Assembly: GCF_004343035.1 (NCBI RefSeq)
Contig: NZ_SMCQ01000002.1
Location: 1 to 64,000, forward strand
Direction of reading: 5' to 3'
Source: Longibaculum muris
Lineage (GTDB): Bacteria; Bacillota_I; Bacilli_A; Erysipelotrichales; Coprobacillaceae
DNA: 64,000 bases
In this document: piece after piece, positions 18,285 through 27,174 of the stretch
Position numbering within the stretch: position 1 is the stretch's first letter
Layout of the letters: each line of letters opens with the position of its first letter
The notes under the pieces: generated by a model
The model's database searches: none
Seen by the model: the letters and a program-made list of their open reading frames with translations, nothing else
Told to the model about the DNA's origin: nothing
Program-made: the position numbers and the translations under genes

Positions 18285-19466
18285 ATGTTAAATACAATTA
18301 TTGATTATATAGATTTACGTGGTGATCTTTCTCCAATTCAATTCCCCTATAATGAAATTGACAGTTTAATATTTAGTGAATTAGCCTATGTGAATTTAGA
18401 TACGATCATCGATCTAGATTGGCATCATCCTTTAACTTTAAAAGATGCTTTCTCACTTTACGAAAAAAGAAATCAAGAATTAAGTGAAGAAGAATTACGA
18501 CCTATTTTAATTGAAAGTCATGAATTATTTGAAAAGATGGCCCATAGTCCGCGTTATCAAAATATTCAAATACTGAGCTATGTTAATGATATTGATAAAA
18601 ACTTAATTAAACAATTTTCTGCCATGACTTTATTATTAGAAGATCAAAGACTGGTAGTTGCTTATCGTGGAACTGATGATTCTTTGATTGGTTGGCATGA
18701 AGATTTTTTAATGTTATGTGAGAATGTTGTGCCAGCTCAAGTTTCATCGGTTGAATATTTAGAGTATGTTGCTTCCTTTCAATCGTCACATAGTTTGTTA
18801 TCTTCACTTCAAAATAAATATTTAGATAAATCATTATGGCAACGTTTAAAAAAACATTTTCAATATCAAAAGAAACGTCCGATTTGGTTAGTTGGACATT
18901 CTAAAGGTGGTAATTTAGCAATGTATGCCGGATGTTTTTGTCAAAAAGAAACTAAGCAAAGAATTTTAAAGATTGATAATTTTGATGGTCCTGGTTTTCA
19001 AGATGAAATTATGTTGTCATCTGAATATAAAGAAATGTTACCTAGAATTCATAGTTATATTCCTCATTATTCTTTCTTTGGAATTGTTTTAGGACATGAA
19101 GAAGAATATACGGTTGTTCATAGTCATTTTACTGGAATGCTGCAACATAATGGATTTTCTTGGGATATTGGTCCCTATCATTTTAAAGAAGATGAGCTTT
19201 CTTATGAAAGTGTTCAATTTGCAATTAAAGTAATCTTGTTTTTAGAAAAGCTCAGTGATGAAGAAAAACATCAGTTTGTTGAATCTATGTTTGGATTATT
19301 TGATTCTTTAAATCTTTATACATTTTCTGATTTATCGCATATTTCTTATAAACATATTTTAAATGCGATTAAAGAGTTAACCTTACTTGATGCTAAAACT
19401 AGAAAAATGCTTATAGAAGTTTTACACATGTTATGGTTAGAAGCCAAGAAAACAAAAAAAGCGTAG
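18285..19466 (+). CDS. DUF2974 (Mbeg1-like) alpha/beta hydrolase
   Basis: Lipase-like protein of the DUF2974/Mbeg1 group. The 393-residue protein has an early block (IDSLIFSELAYVNLD), the strand/loop LVVAYRGTDDSLIGWHEDF typical of class 3 lipases, and the nucleophile elbow GHSKGGNLAMYAG near 205 with a Ser. A downstream NFDGPGF segment and a His-containing region could complete the triad. No signal peptide is visible, so it should act in the cytosol. The substrate is unknown. It is monocistronic, convergent with an esterase gene. Confidence 0.85.
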   Translation: MLNTIIDYIDLRGDLSPIQFPYNEIDSLIFSELAYVNLDTIIDLDWHHPLTLKDAFSLYEKRNQELSEEELRPILIESHELFEKMAHSPRYQNIQILSYVNDIDKNLIKQFSAMTLLLEDQRLVVAYRGTDDSLIGWHEDFLMLCENVVPAQVSSVEYLEYVASFQSSHSLLSSLQNKYLDKSLWQRLKKHFQYQKKRPIWLVGHSKGGNLAMYAGCFCQKETKQRILKIDNFDGPGFQDEIMLSSEYKEMLPRIHSYIPHYSFFGIVLGHEEEYTVVHSHFTGMLQHNGFSWDIGPYHFKEDELSYESVQFAIKVILFLEKLSDEEKHQFVESMFGLFDSLNLYTFSDLSHISYKHILNAIKELTLLDAKTRKMLIEVLHMLWLEAKKTKKA

Positions 19467-19481
19467 GTGTACGCTTTTTTT
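19454..19481. terminator. Bidirectional terminator
   Basis: AAAAAAAGCGTA-GGTG-TACGCTTTTTTT is a perfect 12-pair stem with long A/T ends. It overlaps the stop codons of both convergent genes. Confidence 0.9.
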
Positions 19482-20235
19482 AGTTCCATAAATAATCCAT
19501 AAAAATTTGTAGCTGTTGTCCCCATGATTCTTCATTATGTTTTCCATGAACATATAGATAGGGATAGGTCTTTACATTCTTATTTGTATAAAGATAGGAA
19601 AGCTCTAGATAACGGGATGTGGCATAGGCAAGTCCTGTTTTATTACGTGATTCATCACTTCCCCAGCTCATAAAGATTTTTGTATTTTCATCCATTTGAG
19701 AATCTTGAGCATCTTTCTTTAATAATTCAAAACCTACTCCAATAGATGGTGACAAACAAGCGGCTTTAGAAAAATAACGATTATAACAACTTACAGCATA
19801 TAAAGCCATTAATCCACCCATTGAACATCCAGCAATCATCGTTGCATCACGTGATATATCTGTTCGATAATGTTCATCTATATAAGGCTTTAATTCATAG
19901 ACAATCCATTTTATCAGCTGATCTCCTTCACCTTTTATTTCACCTAGTAAAGAATGATTAACATAATAAGGACAATATTCTATTAATCGTCTATTTTCTT
20001 CATGATTACATTCAATACCCACAACAATCATCTTTTGTGAATATTGATTTAAAAATTTTTCCATATTCAATGATTTACCATAAGTCGCATCATAATCAGA
20101 AAATAAATTATGACCATCAAACATATAAATCACTGGATATAATTCATGACTTTGTTGATATTCTTGTGGTAAATAAAGATGAATTGTTGTTGAGATTTGA
20201 AAGGGCGTTATGTATATTTTAAATTTTTTTATCAT
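19480..20235 (-). CDS. Putative esterase (alpha/beta hydrolase, esterase D-like)
   Basis: Cytosolic alpha/beta hydrolase of the putative esterase family (IroE/Fes/esterase D type). The 251-residue protein has LYPVIYMFDGHNLF near 33-46, the oxyanion region EENRRLIEYCPYY, the nucleophile elbow AGCSMGGLMALYA with Ser near 149, and a late His in YVHGKHNEESWGQQL that fits the catalytic His. No signal peptide is seen. Its start codon overlaps the stop of the upstream gene by one base (TAATG), so the two are coupled. Substrate is not predictable. Confidence 0.85.
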   Translation of the reverse strand: MIKKFKIYITPFQISTTIHLYLPQEYQQSHELYPVIYMFDGHNLFSDYDATYGKSLNMEKFLNQYSQKMIVVGIECNHEENRRLIEYCPYYVNHSLLGEIKGEGDQLIKWIVYELKPYIDEHYRTDISRDATMIAGCSMGGLMALYAVSCYNRYFSKAACLSPSIGVGFELLKKDAQDSQMDENTKIFMSWGSDESRNKTGLAYATSRYLELSYLYTNKNVKTYPYLYVHGKHNEESWGQQLQIFMDYLWN

Positions 20236-21068
20236 TAATAAACATCTTCATCATAAACTTCATAAGATGTTTTTAAGAATTCATAATTATCTAATAAGAA
20301 TTCATTAGCATCATCTACATCAAAGTCCTCTAAAATAAAATCATCTTCATTCAATCCCATCTCACTAACGACTCTTAAAAATTCTTCTTGATTTTCATAA
20401 TAAAGTTCTAACAATTGATGTTCATCTTCCCAAATTCCATAACCTTCACCAGCTAAAACCTTTAAATCATCTAATGATTGAATATCATTATGTTCATCAA
20501 CATCCATAACATGAATATCAAAGAAATAATCATCGCCAAAGTCATACCATAAAACCAAATGACTTCCTTCATGCAATGATAAATCAGCAATTGTCATATC
20601 TGCTGCATAACCATCAATCATTTCACCATCACATTGATCACATCCATATTTTCCTTCATCACTAATAAAAGTAAATAAATGTTCACCTTCAGCATTCATA
20701 CTCGCTAAAATCAAATAAGCCAAATCAGCTAACACCATACCATAAGGCACCTTAATCACACGATTAACATTCTTTTCAAGACCTCTTAATTCAATTCTTA
20801 AAGACATTGTCTTTTTCATATCTGGTATATGTTTAACAAAATGATCCAGATTTTCTAACAATAAACCTTCAAATAAATCATCATCAAACTCTAATTGACT
20901 CATACATAATGTCATCGATAACATAATCGCTTTTTTGGTTAAATCTACAGATGAATCATGAGCTTCTTCCTCTAATTGCTTCAAAACATTCATCAACTCA
21001 GGTGAAGCCCCTTCCATCACATCTTCATAAATATCATTTACACAATCTAATATATGTTCTAATAGCAT
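20235..21068 (-). CDS. Plasmid pRiA4b ORF-3-like domain protein
   Basis: The central part (about 88-195; LRIELRGLEKNVNRVIKVPY... LHEGSHLVLWYDFGDDYFF) matches the pRiA4b ORF-3 / IS1096 TnpR-like domain family. The 277-residue protein is strongly acidic, especially the C-terminal 100 residues. A CDQCDGEM segment near 142 places two Cys as C-x2-C. Although the family was named from mobile elements, no transposase or repeats flank it here and it behaves as a housekeeping gene. Role unknown. GGAGG with about 8 nt spacing precedes the ATG. Confidence 0.75.
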   Translation of the reverse strand: MLLEHILDCVNDIYEDVMEGASPELMNVLKQLEEEAHDSSVDLTKKAIMLSMTLCMSQLEFDDDLFEGLLLENLDHFVKHIPDMKKTMSLRIELRGLEKNVNRVIKVPYGMVLADLAYLILASMNAEGEHLFTFISDEGKYGCDQCDGEMIDGYAADMTIADLSLHEGSHLVLWYDFGDDYFFDIHVMDVDEHNDIQSLDDLKVLAGEGYGIWEDEHQLLELYYENQEEFLRVVSEMGLNEDDFILEDFDVDDANEFLLDNYEFLKTSYEVYDEDVY

Positions 21069-21278
21069 ATCTCTACACCTCCTAACTTCATTTTACATGT
21101 TTTTAAAATAATTCATAGAAATTTGTATCATCTTCAAGAAATTCATCATAATTTTGTCTATTTTCTTACTCATAATTTGCTATAATTTCTCATAATAAAG
21201 AAAACTTTGTCAAATAAACATGAAAGATGTTTGAAAGACTATTTATAAAATACAATCAATTTTTTCATTTCAAAGCAC

Positions 21279-21306
21279 AAAAAAACTGATACATCACGTA
21301 TCAGTT
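21279..21306 (-). terminator. Terminator of tRNA-Leu
   Basis: AACTGATAC (21284-21292) pairs with GTATCAGTT (21298-21306), loop of five, followed by seven U on the minus strand. It lies 11 bp beyond the tRNA 3' end. Confidence 0.9.
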
Positions 21307-21317
21307 ATTTAAATAGA

Positions 21318-21402
21318 TGGTACCCGAGGTCGGACTCGAACCGACATGACCTAGATCGCAGCATTTTGAGTGCTGTGCGTCTACCAATTTCGCCACTCGG
21401 GC
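21318..21402 (-). tRNA. tRNA-Leu (anticodon CAA)
   Basis: An 85-nt class II tRNA. The acceptor GCCCGAG pairs with CUCGGGU, the D stem is GCG/CGC, the anticodon stem CAGCA/UGCUG encloses loop CUCAAAA with anticodon CAA, the T arm is GUCGG-UUCGAGU-CCGAC, and the 3' CCA is encoded. The long variable arm fits tRNA-Leu. It reads UUG codons. It stands alone with its own promoter and terminator. Confidence 0.97.
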
Positions 21403-21421
21403 ATAACGAACTTGCTCATCT

Positions 21422-21450
21422 ATTATAGTATATATTTTCATAAAAATCAA
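21422..21450 (-). promoter_or_regulatory. Promoter of tRNA-Leu
   Basis: Minus-strand TTGATT (21445-21450) and TATAAT (21422-21427) are 17 bp apart, ending 20 bp upstream of the tRNA 5' end. The -35 overlaps the 3' end of the tag gene. Confidence 0.8.
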
Positions 21451-21992
21451 TAGAAATCACAATTAATTTCATGATCGTTATAAATTCCAATAGCTTGTAG
21501 ATAGCTATAGATAATTGTTGGTCCAACAAACTTAAAACCACGTTTCTTTAAATCTTGAGATATCTTTTGTGAAAGTTCATCATATGATGGAACATCTTTT
21601 GATGATGCATAATGATGCTTGATTGGCTGAAAATCAACATAAGACCAAATATACTGATCAAAGCTTCCAAATTCTTCTTGAACTTTCATAAATGCCTGAG
21701 CATTGCTGATAATGGCTCTCATCTTTAATTTATTTTTGATTAATAAAGGTGTTTGCATTAATTCTTCATATTTAGTTTCATCATATTGCGCAATCTTTAA
21801 ATAATCAAAGCCATCAATTGCTTGTTCATATGCCTTTTCTTTCTTTAAAATAATTTCCCAGCTTAATCCCGCCTGTAATCCTTCTAATATTAACATCTTA
21901 TATAATTGAACCTCATCATGTTGTGGTATTCCCCAAACATGATCATGATATTCTCTTAATTCATCACTATATGCCCATCCACATCTTGTCAT
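21447..21992 (-). CDS. tag: DNA-3-methyladenine glycosylase I
   Basis: Removes 3-methyladenine from alkylated DNA. The 181-residue protein has the family opening TRCGWAYSDELREYHDHVWG, the QAGLSW helix-hairpin region, and the C-terminal HEINC. The Cys and His near the N terminus and the final His/Cys match the zinc-binding ligands known for Tag. The start is MTRCGWA because GGTGAT sits upstream; the reading frame stays open for 39 more codons, which would overlap the divergent methyltransferase promoter and are not part of the family. Confidence 0.93.
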   Translation of the reverse strand: MTRCGWAYSDELREYHDHVWGIPQHDEVQLYKMLILEGLQAGLSWEIILKKEKAYEQAIDGFDYLKIAQYDETKYEELMQTPLLIKNKLKMRAIISNAQAFMKVQEEFGSFDQYIWSYVDFQPIKHHYASSKDVPSYDELSQKISQDLKKRGFKFVGPTIIYSYLQAIGIYNDHEINCDFY

Positions 21993-22028
21993 TTTTATCA
22001 CCAATATGATTTTAACATACTTTTTTGA

Positions 22029-22057
22029 TTTACACATCCCCTTTTGGTTTGTATAAT
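22029..22057 (+). promoter_or_regulatory. Promoter of rRNA methyltransferase-HD operon
   Basis: TTTACA (22029-22034) and TATAAT (22052-22057) are 17 bp apart, 17 bp before the start codon, with AAAGGTGA between. Confidence 0.75.
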
Positions 22058-22074
22058 GATAAAAGGTGAATATG

Positions 22075-23397
22075 ATGAATGAATTATTTGAAAAACAGAT
22101 GAAAGACATCTTAAAAGATGAATATGATGATTTTATGGTTTCTTTAACACAACCAAATATTAAAGCATTTTATTTAAATCCACAAAAAAAGAATGTTTTA
22201 GATTATTTGAATCAAGAGTATATCAAACCTCATGTTGTTGTGAAGGATGGTTATTATTTTGATTATGAGCATTATCCTTTAGGGAAATCTCCTTTTTTTG
22301 CTTGTGGAGCATATTATATCCAAGAACCAAGTGCAATGCTTGTTTCTCATTTTTTAGATGTGAAAGAAGATGACTATATTTTAGATATGTGTGCTGCTCC
22401 AGGTGGAAAAACTTGTGCAGTTGCTAGTCGTTTATCTCAGCAAGGTCTTATGATTGCTAATGATATTGTTTCTTTGCGGGCAAAAATTCTTTCCGAGAAT
22501 GTCGAAAGATTTGCTTTACAAAATACGATTGTAACCAATTGTGATCCTTTGCAATTGACTAAGACTCTCCCTGGTTTCTTTGATAAGATTATTTTGGATG
22601 CACCTTGTAGTGGTGAGGGAATGTTTAGAAAAAATGATCAGGCGATTGAAACATGGTCAATAGAAAAGGTCAATGAATGTGCATATATTCAAATACAATT
22701 GTTAGATGCAGCTATGTTATTATTAAAACCTGGAGGACAATTGATTTATTCAACTTGTACTTATAATACCATTGAAAATGAACAACAAATTCAATATCTT
22801 TTAGATCAATATGATTGTTCCTTAATTCCTCTTAAAAAGAGTCATGGTATGATGCCAGGAATCGATATGGAGGAAGCAATTCGTTTATATCCTCATCATT
22901 ATCAAGGTGAGGGACATTTTATCGCCTTGATCCAAAAACATGGTGAAGCTGCTACTACAAAAGTAAAAGCCTTAAAACCAACTATCTCAAAACAAAATCA
23001 AAAGTTAGTACAAGACTTTTACTCACAATACCTCAATCTCAAAGCCCCACAATATCTCTACGATAACAACAATCATATCTATGCCCTACTTCCTCAATTT
23101 CCCGAACTCAAAGGGATAAGAGTTCTAAGAAACGGTTTATATTTAGGGGAATGTAAGAAAAATCGCTTTGAACCAAGTCTTGCTTTAGCCTTGACTTTAC
23201 ATCATGAGGATGTTAAACAATCATATACTTTCCATGAAAATGATTTAAAGGTTAGACAATATATGCATGGAGAAGCAATAGAAGGCAGCAATCAGAAAGG
23301 TTATGGTGTGATTTTTGTTGAAGATTATCCACTTTCTTTCTATAAAGAAAGTCAACATCAGGCAAAAAATCTTTATCCAAAGGGGTTAAGACGATGA
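22075..23397 (+). CDS. RsmB/RsmF family RNA cytosine-5 methyltransferase
   Basis: SAM-dependent RNA m5C methyltransferase of the NOL1/NOP2/Sun group, RsmF-like by length (440 residues) and C-terminal extension. The catalytic core shows the SAM site LDMCAAPGGKTCAVA, LDAPCSGEGMFRKN with one active-site Cys, and YSTCTYNTIENE with the second. The C-terminal part (about 290-440) is a PUA-like RNA-binding extension. The probable target is a 16S rRNA cytosine, but this is from family knowledge. ATG at 22075 is used (AAAGGTGA, 5 nt); ATG at 22072 and GTG at 22066 are alternatives. ATGA overlap with the next gene shows coupling. Confidence 0.9.
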   Translation: MNELFEKQMKDILKDEYDDFMVSLTQPNIKAFYLNPQKKNVLDYLNQEYIKPHVVVKDGYYFDYEHYPLGKSPFFACGAYYIQEPSAMLVSHFLDVKEDDYILDMCAAPGGKTCAVASRLSQQGLMIANDIVSLRAKILSENVERFALQNTIVTNCDPLQLTKTLPGFFDKIILDAPCSGEGMFRKNDQAIETWSIEKVNECAYIQIQLLDAAMLLLKPGGQLIYSTCTYNTIENEQQIQYLLDQYDCSLIPLKKSHGMMPGIDMEEAIRLYPHHYQGEGHFIALIQKHGEAATTKVKALKPTISKQNQKLVQDFYSQYLNLKAPQYLYDNNNHIYALLPQFPELKGIRVLRNGLYLGECKKNRFEPSLALALTLHHEDVKQSYTFHENDLKVRQYMHGEAIEGSNQKGYGVIFVEDYPLSFYKESQHQAKNLYPKGLRR

Positions 23398-23834
23398 ATC
23401 GATATCAAAACTTAAAAGATATTTTCTTTCAAACAATTGAAGAAAAATGTCATGGTATTTATAAACAAAAAGCTTATTTTCATAGCCTACAAGTCAGTAC
23501 ACTCACTCAAGAATTTGCATTAAAAAAACACCTTGATATAGAGTTAGCTAGTATCATTGGTTTATTCCATGATTATGCTCAGTTTATCAATCATTCTTCA
23601 TTTGATCATGCCAGTCGTAGCAGTCAAATGCTTTTACCTTTGCTTGAAGATTTCAATGAAGAAGAAAAAAACATCATTACTAATGCAATTAAAAATCATA
23701 GTGATAAAGAACGCATTGATGATGTTTATAGTGAAATTTTAAAAGATGCTGATGTGTTAGCACAATATTTGGCTGAACCTGATATAATTTTAAAAGCGAG
23801 TTATCAAAAAAGATTAAACCTTTATGTAAAATAA
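23394..23834 (+). CDS. HD domain phosphohydrolase
   Basis: Metal-dependent phosphohydrolase of the HD superfamily, 146 residues. The metal ligands can be followed in order: H in YFHSLQVSTL, the HD doublet in GLFHDYAQF, H in AIKNHSDKE, and D in ILKDADVLAQY. Substrate unknown; many small members act on nucleotides. It overlaps the end of the methyltransferase gene by four bases and shares its terminator. Confidence 0.85.
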   Translation: MNRYQNLKDIFFQTIEEKCHGIYKQKAYFHSLQVSTLTQEFALKKHLDIELASIIGLFHDYAQFINHSSFDHASRSSQMLLPLLEDFNEEEKNIITNAIKNHSDKERIDDVYSEILKDADVLAQYLAEPDIILKASYQKRLNLYVK

Positions 23835-23860
23835 AAGCACTTCATTGTGAAGTGTTTTTA
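23833..23860. terminator. Bidirectional terminator
   Basis: CACTTCA-TTG-TGAAGTG (23838-23854) flanked by A and T runs, shared by the convergent HD and thioredoxin genes. Confidence 0.8.
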
Positions 23861-24166
23861 TTTTAACATATCTTCTAATGCTTCATAAGGCATAAATCCC
23901 ATTTGACGAGAAACTGGTTGCCCATTTTTGAATACAATTAATGTTGGAATAGATTGAACACCAAATTGCATAGCTAAAGCATTTTCTTGATCAACATCTA
24001 CTTTTAAAACTTTAGCTTCTGGATGTTCATCCGCTAATTTTTCAACACTTGGAGCTAACATTTTGCATGGTCCACACCAAGTTGCAAAGAAATCCACAAA
24101 AACCAAATCATTGTTGGCAACAACGTCATTAAATTCACTACTATTAACATGTAATACGTTTGACAT
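23858..24166 (-). CDS. trxA: Thioredoxin
   Basis: Small cytosolic thiol-disulfide reductase, 102 residues. It carries the canonical active site FATWCGPCKMLAP and the cis-Pro segment SIPTLIVFKNG. The start MSNVLHV has AAAGGATGA upstream; three codons earlier a possible ATG lacks spacing. It is monocistronic between a nitroreductase gene and the convergent HD gene. Confidence 0.95.
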   Translation of the reverse strand: MSNVLHVNSSEFNDVVANNDLVFVDFFATWCGPCKMLAPSVEKLADEHPEAKVLKVDVDQENALAMQFGVQSIPTLIVFKNGQPVSRQMGFMPYEALEDMLK

Positions 24167-24254
24167 ATATATCATCCTTTCTACTTCTTCAATTTGTCTA
24201 TATTGAGTCTATCATAGAGTATGCATTTTCGCAACTCATGTGCACCTCAAATTA

Positions 24255-24911
24255 TTATATCCAAATATCCGCTTGTTTATGAGCTCCGATTTCAAAATGA
24301 TATTTAATAATACCGAGATTAATCTTTGCATAACTGCCATGACTTGATATTTCAACATGTTCATCTTTAAGCGTTAAAAAGAACTTCTGTTGATTCATTG
24401 CTGTTGGCGCTAACATGACAGCTTCCATCCCTTTGATGAACCAATCTGTAGGTTCATCAAGACATGTATAAAGTTTTTCGATTGGCATATTTTTATGTGG
24501 TTTCCCTAAATTGTCCCCATAACCAATAGTGATTATACAAATGAGTTCTTCATGATCATTGATTTGACAAGGAACTTTTTTACGATTATAGGTTGCTGCT
24601 ACCCAACAAGTATTTAATCCCATCTGTTGAGCTTTTAAAACAAGACTTTCACCATAATATCCAATTTTTTCTTGATCGTCTTGATGACCTACTAAAGCAA
24701 TATAATTTTGTACATTTTTAAATCTTCCATAATGAACAAAGAAACTTTCAAAAGCATGTGGTTCATTTAAGATCATCTGGAAATGTAAATGATGTTGTTG
24801 ATTGATTTGATCTATTTCTTGATAAAGCTGTTCAACCTTATCTTGTTCGATCGCTTTCTTTTGATAATGACGAACAGAATGACGGGCATTCATAGCTTCA
24901 ATAATATCCAT
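24255..24911 (-). CDS. Nitroreductase family protein
   Basis: FMN-dependent oxidoreductase of the nitroreductase superfamily (putative TM-nitroreductase subgroup). The 218-residue protein opens with EAMNARHSVRHYQKK, the Arg/Ser-rich FMN-phosphate site, has YYGESLVLKAQQMGLNTCWVA, and APTAMNQQKFFL in the second half. The substrate is not predictable. It starts 14 bp after the topB stop on the same strand, so it is probably in the topB transcript. Confidence 0.85.
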   Translation of the reverse strand: MDIIEAMNARHSVRHYQKKAIEQDKVEQLYQEIDQINQQHHLHFQMILNEPHAFESFFVHYGRFKNVQNYIALVGHQDDQEKIGYYGESLVLKAQQMGLNTCWVAATYNRKKVPCQINDHEELICIITIGYGDNLGKPHKNMPIEKLYTCLDEPTDWFIKGMEAVMLAPTAMNQQKFFLTLKDEHVEISSHGSYAKINLGIIKYHFEIGAHKQADIWI

Positions 24912-24925
24912 TGTTTTCCTCTTTT

Positions 24926-27094
24926 CTATTTCAATTGATCTTTTAAATTTAACAATGCGGCAAATGGTGAATCATCAACTGACATCTGTGTTTCTTTCTT
25001 TTGTTTTTGTAAATATTTCTTAACATCACTTTTACCAGCAGTTTGCTTTCTTTCTTCACGTTCTTTTTGAAATGCCTTCATACCAATACGATATCCACAT
25101 GTTTTACAAACAAACATTTGTTTATCCCCTTTACCTACCAGTTCCAATTTCTTATGACACTGAGGACAGCGTGCATTGGTAATAACTGACAGGGTTTCAC
25201 GGTAATGACACTCACGTGATGAACATACTAACATCTTACCTTTTTTACCATTCACTTCTAATAATGGTTCTCCACATTCAGGACATTTTTTATGAGTCAT
25301 ATTATCATGTTTAAATTGACCATCACTCTTTTCAATTTCATCAATGATACGAACTGTATATTGTCTTATCTCTTTAATAAATTCTTGAGAGTGTAGTTTT
25401 CTTTGCGCTATTTTAGATAATTGTAATTCCCATCTAGCCGTCAGTTCTGGCGAACGAAGATCCTCAGGCACAAGTGACAATAATTGTCTCCCTTTATGCG
25501 TGACATGAATATCTTGACCATGTTTTTCAATTAGAAAAGTATTAAACAATTTCTCAATAATATCAGCACGAGTCGCTACCGTTCCTAGTCCACCTGTCTG
25601 AATTAATGTCTGATTCAATTTTTGGTTAGAATGATTCATAAAACGAACTGGATTTTCCATTGCTGATAAAAGTGTTGCTTCATTAAAATAAGCCGGTGGC
25701 TGAGTTTGACCATTTGTTTTGATGATATCAACAATCTCAAGTTTATCTCCTACTTGAACAATTGGTAATAATTGTTCATCATCTTGCATATCATAAACTT
25801 CTTTCCAGCCTTTCACCTTTTCTCTTTTCCCTTTAGCAATGAATGTTTCATGACCTAAATGAGCAGTCAAAGTTGTTTGTTCATATTCATAAGGTGGTAA
25901 TAAAACAGCTAAGAATCTTTTTAAAACTAACTCATATATTTTTAATTCACTTTCATTCAATTCACCTAAATAAGCTGTTTGTTCTGTAGGAATAATTGCA
26001 TGGTGATCACTGACTTTACTGTTATTAACAAAATGTGCTTGTTTTTTGATGGATTGAGATAAGATCTTTTGAATCACTTGATCATGATTTCCACCTAATG
26101 AAGCTTCTAAACGTTCTTTTAAAGTTGGAACGATATCATCTGTTAAATAACGGGAATCGGTTCTTGGATAAGTTAATAATTTATGATATTCATATAGACT
26201 TTGCATGATTGATAATGTTTCTTTTGCTGAATAGCCATATATTTTATTTGCATCTCTTTGTAATTCAGTTAAATCATATAATTGTGGAGAATATTTCTTT
26301 TTGGATGTTTTTGTAACATCACTGACTTGAAAAGATTGATTTTCATTATCTTGTATGATTTGATCAATTTGTTTTTCATCAAATAAATATGTTTCATTCT
26401 TCAAACCATGCCATGTCCAATGAATATCTGATGTTTTCACTTGAATACCATAAAAATCCTGAGGTTTGAAATGACGAATTTTATCTTCTTGTAAAGCAAT
26501 CATAGCAAGAGTTGGTGTTTGTACACGTCCACAAGCAAGTTGCGCATTATATTTACAGGTTAAAGCTCGAGTTGCATTGATGCCAACAAGCCAATCAGCA
26601 ACACTACGACTATATGCACTATAAAATAAAGGTTCATAGGCCTTTGCATCTTTTAAATGAGCAAAGCCATCACGAATAGCTTTATCCGTCACTGATGAAA
26701 TCCATAGACGTTTTAAAGGTTTTTGAACCCCAGCCTTTTGAATAATCCATCTAGCAACCAGTTCTCCTTCCCTTCCCGCATCTGTTGCGATGACAATTTG
26801 GGAAACATCTTTTCTTAACATTTGTGCTTTCACACTTTGATATTGCTTATTCGTCTTTTTAATAACAACTAATTTCATATTTTTAGGCATAATAGGAAGA
26901 TCTTCTATCTTCCAGCTTTTATAATTTTGATCATAATTTTCTGGGTCAGCTAAAGTTACAAGATGTCCTAATGCCCAAGTCACAATATATTGATTGCCTT
27001 CTAAAGCTCCATTGATTTTCTTATGACAATTTAAAACTCTCGCGATATCCTTACCTACTGATGGTTTTTCTGCTAAAACTAATATTTTTGACAT
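24926..27094 (-). CDS. topB: DNA topoisomerase III
   Basis: Type IA topoisomerase for decatenation and recombination intermediates, 722 residues. It has the N-terminal TOPRIM domain (LAEKPSVGKDIA; TDAGREGE with the acidic metal ligands), the ACGRVQTPTL segment, the catalytic Tyr in LLTYPRTDSRYL, and two C-terminal zinc ribbons (CPECGEP...CSSREC; CPQCHKK...CKTCG). The ribbon tail and length fit the Bacillota TopB form. The ribosome site is weak. A neighbouring nitroreductase gene follows closely. Confidence 0.95.
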   Translation of the reverse strand: MSKILVLAEKPSVGKDIARVLNCHKKINGALEGNQYIVTWALGHLVTLADPENYDQNYKSWKIEDLPIMPKNMKLVVIKKTNKQYQSVKAQMLRKDVSQIVIATDAGREGELVARWIIQKAGVQKPLKRLWISSVTDKAIRDGFAHLKDAKAYEPLFYSAYSRSVADWLVGINATRALTCKYNAQLACGRVQTPTLAMIALQEDKIRHFKPQDFYGIQVKTSDIHWTWHGLKNETYLFDEKQIDQIIQDNENQSFQVSDVTKTSKKKYSPQLYDLTELQRDANKIYGYSAKETLSIMQSLYEYHKLLTYPRTDSRYLTDDIVPTLKERLEASLGGNHDQVIQKILSQSIKKQAHFVNNSKVSDHHAIIPTEQTAYLGELNESELKIYELVLKRFLAVLLPPYEYEQTTLTAHLGHETFIAKGKREKVKGWKEVYDMQDDEQLLPIVQVGDKLEIVDIIKTNGQTQPPAYFNEATLLSAMENPVRFMNHSNQKLNQTLIQTGGLGTVATRADIIEKLFNTFLIEKHGQDIHVTHKGRQLLSLVPEDLRSPELTARWELQLSKIAQRKLHSQEFIKEIRQYTVRIIDEIEKSDGQFKHDNMTHKKCPECGEPLLEVNGKKGKMLVCSSRECHYRETLSVITNARCPQCHKKLELVGKGDKQMFVCKTCGYRIGMKAFQKEREERKQTAGKSDVKKYLQKQKKETQMSVDDSPFAALLNLKDQLK

Positions 27095-27174
27095 ATCTTC
27101 TACTCACTTTCTCTTATATAAGCAGTCTATCATAGCTATCCATCTTTATCAATAAAGAAAAAGGTCTACTGACC

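Noticed and set aside
20235-21068. IS1096-type mobile element suggested by the domain family
   Set aside because: No transposase, terminal inverted repeats or target duplications around it.
21091-21171. 26-codon minus-strand frame upstream of the pRiA4b-like gene
   Set aside because: No ribosome binding site and no sign of conservation; likely chance in AT-rich leader.
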